The position numbers and the translations under genes were made by a program. Source: JAHEJX01 sp041605955 (GTDB lineage: Bacteria > Actinomycetota > Acidimicrobiia > Spongiisociales > UBA5794). From it: a DNA stretch of 11,282 nt. Below, one piece after another: positions 6,533 through 11,282 of this stretch (position 1 is its first letter; each line of letters opens with the position of its first letter). The stretch covers positions 1-11,282 of the forward strand of contig JBFIXI010000091.1 of NCBI GenBank assembly GCA_041605955.1, given 5' to 3'. The notes below the pieces were generated by a model, which searched no databases, had not been told where the DNA came from, and worked only from the letters and a program-made list of their open reading frames with translations.

Positions 6533-7591
6533 TCAGCCGGCGACCGCGTTGTCGTCGATACGGATGCTCTCCACCATGGCATCGCAGTGGGAAGCGGTGA
6601 AGACGCCGGCGCCACCGAGCACTCCGTGCCACTTGTCGAGGACGATGGCCTCGGCCGCATCGACGACCCGGCTCAGATAGACCTCGAACAGCTCCCACTG
6701 GTTGAGGAAGGAGGGATCGTTGGGATCGAGGAATCCGATGTCGCCGATGACACCGAAGAAGTCGGTCGTGGCCAGCGCTTCGAACGAGGCTGCTCGCACG
6801 TCGGCGATGTACTCCTTGGCTATCTCGACGTCCTCCCTAGTGCCGAGGCGGGTGAGGTGCCCGCCAACGAAGGTCTCGAAGGGCAGGGCGAGCGCGGCGT
6901 CGTGAACGGACACGTAGCCGGGTACGTCCTGGGCAAGGGCCAAGCTCTTGAACGGCACCCAGCCGGGGAAGATCACGTCGACCAGCATCAGCGTCTTCTG
7001 GTGCGGCGCCCAGATGAAGATGTTGCCGGGCTCGTGGTTGGGTCCGGGATAGAGCAGCTCGAGGCGCTGGCTCCCGAAATTCAGCACTAGGCGCTTCTTG
7101 AAGGTCTGTTTTGGTACCGGCCGCCGGTTGGGATCGTCGCGGCGTGCCAGCGTGGCGGCCGCATCGCGATGGGCGATGAAGCGGGCGTCGGGGAACAACA
7201 CACCGGCCACCCCAACGTGATCACCGTGAGTGTGGCTGTAGATGAAGTGGGTCACTGGCTTGGAGGTGACCTCGGCGATAGCAGCGGGTAGTGCCGCCGC
7301 CAACGTCGGCGGCGCATCGACCACTACCACTCCGCGGTGGGTCTCCATGAACAACGCAATGTACGTTCCCTCTGTAACCCAGTACAGCCCGCCTGCGATC
7401 TCCTCGACGAGATAGCCCTTGTCCGGAATGGGCGGTCCAAACGCAGTGGGAGGGAGCGGCACGACATCGGGAGGGCAGTCGGCTGTGGAGGCCAATGCAG
7501 CCTGCGGCGCATGAAGCATCGCAGCGGCGATGGCCAGCCCACTCGATCCCAGTAGTTGACGGCGGGTGATCCCCCGGTCCGGTGTATCCAC
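6533..7591 (-). CDS. Tat-exported metallo-beta-lactamase-fold hydrolase
   Basis: This gene encodes 352 aa. The GTG at 7591 is preferred over a start 37 codons upstream because AAGGAG lies 6 nt before it and it puts the twin-arginine signal near the N-terminus: RRQLLG (10-15), hydrophobic 18-33, then ALAS. Tat export implies folding with metal in the cytoplasm. The catalytic core shows HTHGDH (120-125) with His120, His122, Asp124 and His125, then His186 in GPNHEPGN, Asp205 in LVDVIFPG and His245 in GGHLTRLG. This is a complete set for a two-metal (usually zinc) site. Family members hydrolyse beta-lactams, lactones, thioesters or sulfate esters; I cannot choose among these. The C-terminal 100 residues are helical and lack a recognised domain. 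The LLM oxidoreductase lies 142 bp upstream on the same strand. Confidence 0.92.
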   Translation of the reverse strand: MDTPDRGITRRQLLGSSGLAIAAAMLHAPQAALASTADCPPDVVPLPPTAFGPPIPDKGYLVEEIAGGLYWVTEGTYIALFMETHRGVVVVDAPPTLAAALPAAIAEVTSKPVTHFIYSHTHGDHVGVAGVLFPDARFIAHRDAAATLARRDDPNRRPVPKQTFKKRLVLNFGSQRLELLYPGPNHEPGNIFIWAPHQKTLMLVDVIFPGWVPFKSLALAQDVPGYVSVHDAALALPFETFVGGHLTRLGTREDVEIAKEYIADVRAASFEALATTDFFGVIGDIGFLDPNDPSFLNQWELFEVYLSRVVDAAEAIVLDKWHGVLGGAGVFTASHCDAMVESIRIDDNAVAG

Positions 7592-7612
7592 GGTCGGCTC
7601 CTTTCCGTGTCC

Positions 7613-7634
7613 AACTTCCCCCTCCACCGAAGTT
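7613..7634 (-). other. 5'-UTR hairpin candidate before the metallo-hydrolase
   Basis: AACTTC and GAAGTT form a perfect 6-bp stem around a 10-nt loop. The hairpin ends about 21 nt before the GTG start and leaves the AAGGAG SD free. I know of no regulator linked to it; it may be incidental. Confidence 0.2.
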
Positions 7635-7733
7635 ACACCTCGATTTCGCCCGGTGGTGGGGGTTGCGGACCCGAATCCACCCCTGTCGGCAGCCGACGCC
7701 ACAGATGTCCGCCCGGCCCGACCGAAACTCCAA

Positions 7734-8609
7734 TCAGAGCTCGGCGACTCTCGGCACGACCTCGGTGGCCAGGCGCTCCGTGAGGCCGACCGGGTCGGGG
7801 CCGAGAGGCATGATGTACGTCCCCTCGATCCCGGCGCCGGCCAGGGCGGCGAGCTCGTCGGCGAGTGCGTCGAAGTCGCCGCTCATGTGACTCATTCCCG
7901 TATACAGGATCGTCTTGGTGATGCGGTCGTAGTCGGTGCCTTCGTTCTCACAGTGGCGGCGCAGCACTTCCAGCTTGTGGGTGGCCTCCTCGGGCGTGTT
8001 CACGAATAGGTTGCAGGCGTCGGCGTATTTGGCTACCAGCCGCAAGGTCTTCTTCTCGCCGCTGCCGCCGATCATGATCGGCGGGTGGGGTTGGCTGATG
8101 GGCGGCGGCGAGTTGAGTGTCTCGGACAGCTCGAAGTGGGAGCCCGTGTAGCCGCTCGTGTCGCTGTTCCACATCTGCAGGCAGATCTGTAGCGTCTCTT
8201 CGAGCTGCTCGAACCGGTCCGACGTCGACGGAAACGGCACCCCCAGCCCGTCGTGCTCCCGCTGATACCAAGCGGCGCCGATGCCAAGCATGCCCCTGCC
8301 ACCCGACAGCACGTCGAGGGTGGTGACGGTCTTGGCCAGAATGCCCGGGTAGCGGTAGGTGACGCCGGTGACCAGCAGGCCGAGCTTCACTCGCTCGGTG
8401 ACGCCGGCCAGAAAGCCGAGCGCGGTGTAGCCCTCCAGCATCGGCTCTGCGGCGTCGAAGTACTGGTCCATTTGGAAGAAGTGGTCCATCACCGAAAGCC
8501 AGGCGAAGCCGCCCTCGTCTGCGGCGGCGGCGACCTCTTTGAGCGTCTCGCCCGTGCGCTGGGGGGAGTCGGGCCAAGTGAAGCTGGCGACGTGAATGCC
8601 GAGATCCAT
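7734..8609 (-). CDS. Luciferase-like (LLM) F420-dependent oxidoreductase
   Basis: The product is 291 aa. The ATG at 8609 is chosen because AAAGGA lies 8 nt before it and the protein then begins MDLGIHVASF, the first beta strand of the TIM barrel; an earlier start would add 22 arginine- and cysteine-rich residues. Family landmarks are the ExxAxxADExGF-like stretch (25-35), VMDHFF (40-45), LSGGRGMLGIGAAWY (101-115), EQLEETLQICLQMW (134-147) and PPIMIGGSGEKKTLRLVAKYA (176-196), where the Gly-rich loop binds the cofactor phosphate. In actinobacteria proteins of this pattern mostly use F420, but FMN-dependent monooxygenases share the fold, so the cofactor is inferred. The substrate is unknown. It is the first gene of the minus-strand series and is divergent from the GcvT-fold gene. 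Confidence 0.9.
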   Translation of the reverse strand: MDLGIHVASFTWPDSPQRTGETLKEVAAAADEGGFAWLSVMDHFFQMDQYFDAAEPMLEGYTALGFLAGVTERVKLGLLVTGVTYRYPGILAKTVTTLDVLSGGRGMLGIGAAWYQREHDGLGVPFPSTSDRFEQLEETLQICLQMWNSDTSGYTGSHFELSETLNSPPPISQPHPPIMIGGSGEKKTLRLVAKYADACNLFVNTPEEATHKLEVLRRHCENEGTDYDRITKTILYTGMSHMSGDFDALADELAALAGAGIEGTYIMPLGPDPVGLTERLATEVVPRVAEL

Positions 8610-8819
8610 GCAGCGGGTCCTTTCTGCCGGCGTCCGAGAGCACCTTGACGATCGCAGGCGGCGGCAGTCGGTCAAAATCGGCGCTCAGGCGAAAGCCACC
8701 AAAGCCGTCGAGCCCTCACCTGGAGCAGGAGGCAACCGCCGCGGGCGCCCCGTGCTGAGCTCGGGTAGCGTCACTCTTCTCCACGACCGCATCCAGGCAT
8801 GCCGACACGGGAGCGAACC
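8610..8819. promoter_or_regulatory. Divergent spacer, LLM oxidoreductase / GcvT-fold gene
   Basis: This 210-bp spacer should hold the promoters of both flanking genes. TTGAC (8645-8649) and its inverted copy GTCAA (8671-8675) give a -35-like hexamer on each strand, but neither has an acceptable -10 at 16-18 bp. They could equally be an operator half-site pair. AGGAGG at about 8729 has no start codon at a suitable distance. Confidence 0.3.
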
Positions 8820-10019
8820 ATGACGTCACCGCGCATCGTCCACACCGACCAGTACGACATCGTACGGATGAGCGAGAAGCGCAAGGAGCAATCGCCGTTC
8901 ATCGAACGGTGGCGATCTCCTGACGTCGTGTTCGCGGTGTATGCAAATCGGCTCTATCCGGTGAGCCTGGGCACCGATCCGATTGCCGACTACTGGAAGC
9001 TGCGCACGGGCGTCGCGCTCTACGACGTTCCCGAACGGCCGGTATCGATCCAGGGCCCGGATGCTGTTCGATTGCTCGAGCGAGTCCTCACCCGGCCGGT
9101 GGCGTCGATTCGCCGGTGGCGAGGCGTCTACGGACTGGCGTGCCTACCCGGTGGTGGATTGCTGATGGACGGCGTGCTCTTCAGGCTGGCCGACGATCAC
9201 TTCTGGTACGTGCAAGCCGATGGCGACATCGAGAACTGGCTGACGGCCCACGGCGTCGACATGGAGGTGACAGTATCGGATCCAGGCTCCCGCGTGCTCC
9301 AGATCCAAGGACCCAAGTCTCATGAGGTTCTGGCGGCCGCCTCGGGGGCAGATCTGCCGGAGGACTTCCGCTACTTCTCGGTGCAGATGTTCGACCTCGG
9401 TGGCCAGGAGCTATTGGTTTCGAACTCGGGTTGGACGGGCGAGCTTGGAATCGAGATCTACGGTCACGCCGGTGTGGATCACTTGGCGCTGTGGGACCAC
9501 CTCATGGCGTGTGGCGAGCCGTTCGGTATGACCATGGCGGCTGGCGACTCGATGGGGCCGCGTCGATTGGAGGCCGGCATTCTCGACAACCGTACCGATT
9601 TCGACCGCACGATGACGCCCTTTGCGGCGGGGCTCGGAGGCTTCGTCAACTTCGACAACCCGAACTTCATCGGCCGCGCCGCGCTGTTCGATGCACCCCG
9701 CGACCAGCTGCTTTTCGGTATCCGTTGCCGCGGTGGTGTCCCCCTGGTCGGAGACGATCTCGTGGTCGACTCCGAGGTAGTCGGCCATGTAACGGTGGGG
9801 GACTGGTCGCCCACGCTAGAGGTCGGCATCGGGTACGCCCGCTTCAACGAGGCGGCGGGCGAGGGGTGGCTCGGCCAGACCGTGGTGGTGCGGGGCGCCG
9901 ATGGTGAGTTCCCGGGCGAGGTGGTGGCCCTGCCGTTCTTCGATCGGGAGAAGCGGCTTCCCCGTGGCGGCCGGCCAGCCGAGGACGATCCTGTCCGGGT
10001 CAGGCCCGACACATCCTGA
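8820..10019 (+). CDS. GcvT-fold folate-dependent methyltransferase/demethylase, DmdA-like N-terminus
   Basis: The product is 399 aa. The ATG at 8820 is preferred over one seven codons upstream because GGGAG lies 6 nt before it. The fold is that of glycine-cleavage T-protein: ADYWKLRTGVALYDV (56-70), IQGPDAVRLLERVLTR (77-92), GGLLMDGVLFRL (112-123) with an Asp where the family has its catalytic one, LQIQGPKS (160-167), SGWTGELGIEIY (203-214) with the folate-contacting Glu, and GLGGFVNFDNPNFIGRAAL (271-289). The opening part, SPF (25-27) followed by AVYANRLYPV and DYWKLR, has the layout of dimethylsulfoniopropionate demethylase DmdA, not of true GcvT. No gcvH or gcvP is adjacent. I infer transfer of a methyl or methylene group from an N- or S-methylated compound to tetrahydrofolate. 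The exact substrate is open. Confidence 0.85.
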   Translation: MTSPRIVHTDQYDIVRMSEKRKEQSPFIERWRSPDVVFAVYANRLYPVSLGTDPIADYWKLRTGVALYDVPERPVSIQGPDAVRLLERVLTRPVASIRRWRGVYGLACLPGGGLLMDGVLFRLADDHFWYVQADGDIENWLTAHGVDMEVTVSDPGSRVLQIQGPKSHEVLAAASGADLPEDFRYFSVQMFDLGGQELLVSNSGWTGELGIEIYGHAGVDHLALWDHLMACGEPFGMTMAAGDSMGPRRLEAGILDNRTDFDRTMTPFAAGLGGFVNFDNPNFIGRAALFDAPRDQLLFGIRCRGGVPLVGDDLVVDSEVVGHVTVGDWSPTLEVGIGYARFNEAAGEGWLGQTVVVRGADGEFPGEVVALPFFDREKRLPRGGRPAEDDPVRVRPDTS

Positions 10020-10026
10020 TCGGAGC

Positions 10027-11282
10027 TCACTGGGGGCTGGGCTCGGCTCCGCCGCTAGCGCTGTGATCCGCCTCTGCCATGCCACGGTTCCAATCGCGGA
10101 AACGGGGAAGCGATCGTCCGATGATCAATGCCCCGCCCGCAGCCACCAGGCCGCCGGTCCAGGCGGCGACTCTGGGGCCGAACCCGGCCGCCACGACACC
10201 CGCCTCGGCGTCACCGAGGCGAGGTCCACCCGCAACCACCGCGATCTGAACCGCCGACAACCTCCCGCGCAGCCGGTCGGGCGTCGACAGCTGGAGGATC
10301 GTGTGCCGGAACACTGCAGATATGGCGTCGCCTCCACCGGCTACGCCGAGCAGCAGTAACGCCAACCAGAGGTGCGACGTGAGCCCAAACGCCATCACGC
10401 CGATTCCCCAGGTGAACACGGCCGCGATCGTTGCGCGGCCGGGCCGGTCGATGCGTCGCACCCATCCCGAGGTGAGGCTGGCGAGCATTGCTCCCGCTCC
10501 CGGAGCGGCGAACAGATAGCCTACGGTGGCTTCGTCGCCCCCGAAGACTTCGAGCCCCATCTCGGGAAAGAGCGCCCGGGGCATGCCGAAGATCATTGCA
10601 TTGATGTCTATCAGGAAGACTCCTTGGACTTCCTGCTTGGACTTGATGAAACGCAGACCTTCGGTGATGGAGCGAAGGCCGGGCCGGGTCTTGTCGGGTG
10701 GCGGCGGGAGCGGGGCCATGGCCAGCACTGCCAGCAACCCCAGCCCAAACGTCGCCGTATCGACCCAGAAGGCCGCGGCCAGGCTCACCTGAGAGATCAG
10801 GATGCCGGCAATCGCAGGACCCACTGCGCCGGCCGTCTGGAACACGAGCACGTTGAGCGCAAAGGCACTGGGCAGCAGCCCTGCTGGTACCAGCCGGGGA
10901 ATCGCGGCGGACCTGGCGGGTGAATCGATCCCGGCGACGAACGCGTTGAGTGCGGTGAGGACGAAGACCGTAGCCACCGACGGGCTCGCCATCGAGGCGT
11001 TGACGGCGAGCCCGGTGGTGGTGGCGGCGAAGGCGAGCTGGGCTGCGATCAGGATGCGGCGCCGATCCTGCGAGTCGGCCAACAACCCGCCGACGATCGA
11101 GCCGACAAAGAGCGCAGGGAACTGGACCAGACCTAGAAGGCCGACTGCCAGTGTGGATCCGGTGAGATCGAATACCTGGATCGGGGCCGCCACCATCGTC
11201 AGTTGGCTCCCGATGCGGGATATGCCATGGCCCCCGAACAACCAGCGAAAGTCGGGCGACGCCCGCAATGGTGAGATGTCGA
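10027..11282 (-). CDS. MFS exporter, EntS-like (MFS_3), 5' end outside window
   Basis: The frame runs from TGA 10027 up to the right edge. A TTG at 11268 could serve as start, but the frame stays open beyond it and reads DISPL directly before RASPDFRWLF. Since MFS_3 proteins usually start with a (L)SPL-R-DFR-LF segment, the true start is probably outside the window. About 417 residues are visible. There are about twelve membrane helices, GSQLT in helix 1, a motif A-like GGLLADSQDRRR between helices 2 and 3, DSPARSAAIPRLV after helix 4, and TPDRLRGRLSAVQ in the second half, which is typical of the enterobactin exporter EntS group (PF05977). The C-terminal tail of about 20 residues is hydrophilic. 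Substrate is unknown; no siderophore genes are visible. It converges on the GcvT-fold gene with only 7 bp between stops. Confidence 0.88.
   Translation of the reverse strand, partial: DISPLRASPDFRWLFGGHGISRIGSQLTMVAAPIQVFDLTGSTLAVGLLGLVQFPALFVGSIVGGLLADSQDRRRILIAAQLAFAATTTGLAVNASMASPSVATVFVLTALNAFVAGIDSPARSAAIPRLVPAGLLPSAFALNVLVFQTAGAVGPAIAGILISQVSLAAAFWVDTATFGLGLLAVLAMAPLPPPPDKTRPGLRSITEGLRFIKSKQEVQGVFLIDINAMIFGMPRALFPEMGLEVFGGDEATVGYLFAAPGAGAMLASLTSGWVRRIDRPGRATIAAVFTWGIGVMAFGLTSHLWLALLLLGVAGGGDAISAVFRHTILQLSTPDRLRGRLSAVQIAVVAGGPRLGDAEAGVVAAGFGPRVAAWTGGLVAAGGALIIGRSLPRFRDWNRGMAEADHSASGGAEPSPQ

Noticed and set aside
6384..6680. 98-codon plus-strand frame crossing from the MFS-hydrolase spacer into the hydrolase gene
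   Set aside because: Its second half is opposite the certain hydrolase coding region and it has no domain or SD support.
8645..8675. Opposed TTGAC/GTCAA as overlapping divergent promoters
   Set aside because: Neither strand has a reasonable -10 at the proper distance, so no promoter is called.
8727..8733. AGGAGG on the plus strand suggesting a hidden small gene
   Set aside because: No ATG, GTG or TTG lies 4-12 nt downstream.
1..11282. CRISPR arrays, tRNA or rRNA genes, insertion sequences, attachment sites
   Set aside because: No regularly spaced direct repeats, tRNA-like cloverleaf, transposase motif or integrase was seen in either strand.

Overview
The window is high-GC throughout, uses GTG and TTG starts alongside ATG, and has purine-rich Shine-Dalgarno (SD) sites. 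It encodes an F420-type luciferase-like oxidoreductase, an EntS-like MFS protein and a Tat-exported hydrolase. This points to an actinobacterium, perhaps of the Acidimicrobiia type, but that placement is inference because no rRNA or marker gene is present.

Layout. Positions 1-1798 hold two secreted proteins on the minus strand: a beta-propeller protein with the start of a DUF11-like domain, cut by the left edge, and a small exported protein I do not recognise. After a 369-bp divergent spacer come a YhhN/TMEM86 membrane protein (plus, 2168-2809) and, tail to tail, a DUF2905 membrane protein (minus, 2814-3131). A secreted chymotrypsin-fold protease (plus, 3266-4036) follows and ends in a strong hairpin terminator.

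Positions 4195-8609 carry a same-strand (minus) series. In transcription order it is: LLM-family oxidoreductase, Tat-exported metallo-beta-lactamase-fold protein, a possible 43-aa ORF whose stop overlaps the next start (ATGA), an MFS transporter with a histidine-rich central loop, and a class I SAM methyltransferase. Spacers of 77-200 bp make a single transcript uncertain. Divergent from it is a GcvT-fold protein (plus, 8820-10019) with a DmdA-like N-terminus. An EntS-like MFS exporter (minus) converges on that gene and runs off the right edge.

The most notable feature is the methyltransferase. Its reading frame is intact over 273 sense codons except for one in-frame TGA at 4615-4617, placed between conserved segments. 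A 6-bp perfect hairpin begins 11 nt after the TGA, with a 6-nt loop starting 17 nt after it and a G at loop position 2. That geometry is compatible with a bacterial selenocysteine insertion element, but a recent nonsense mutation or a sequence error explains the data equally well. The shared job of the 4195-10019 genes is not established; one-carbon or sulfur-compound metabolism is a speculative reading.
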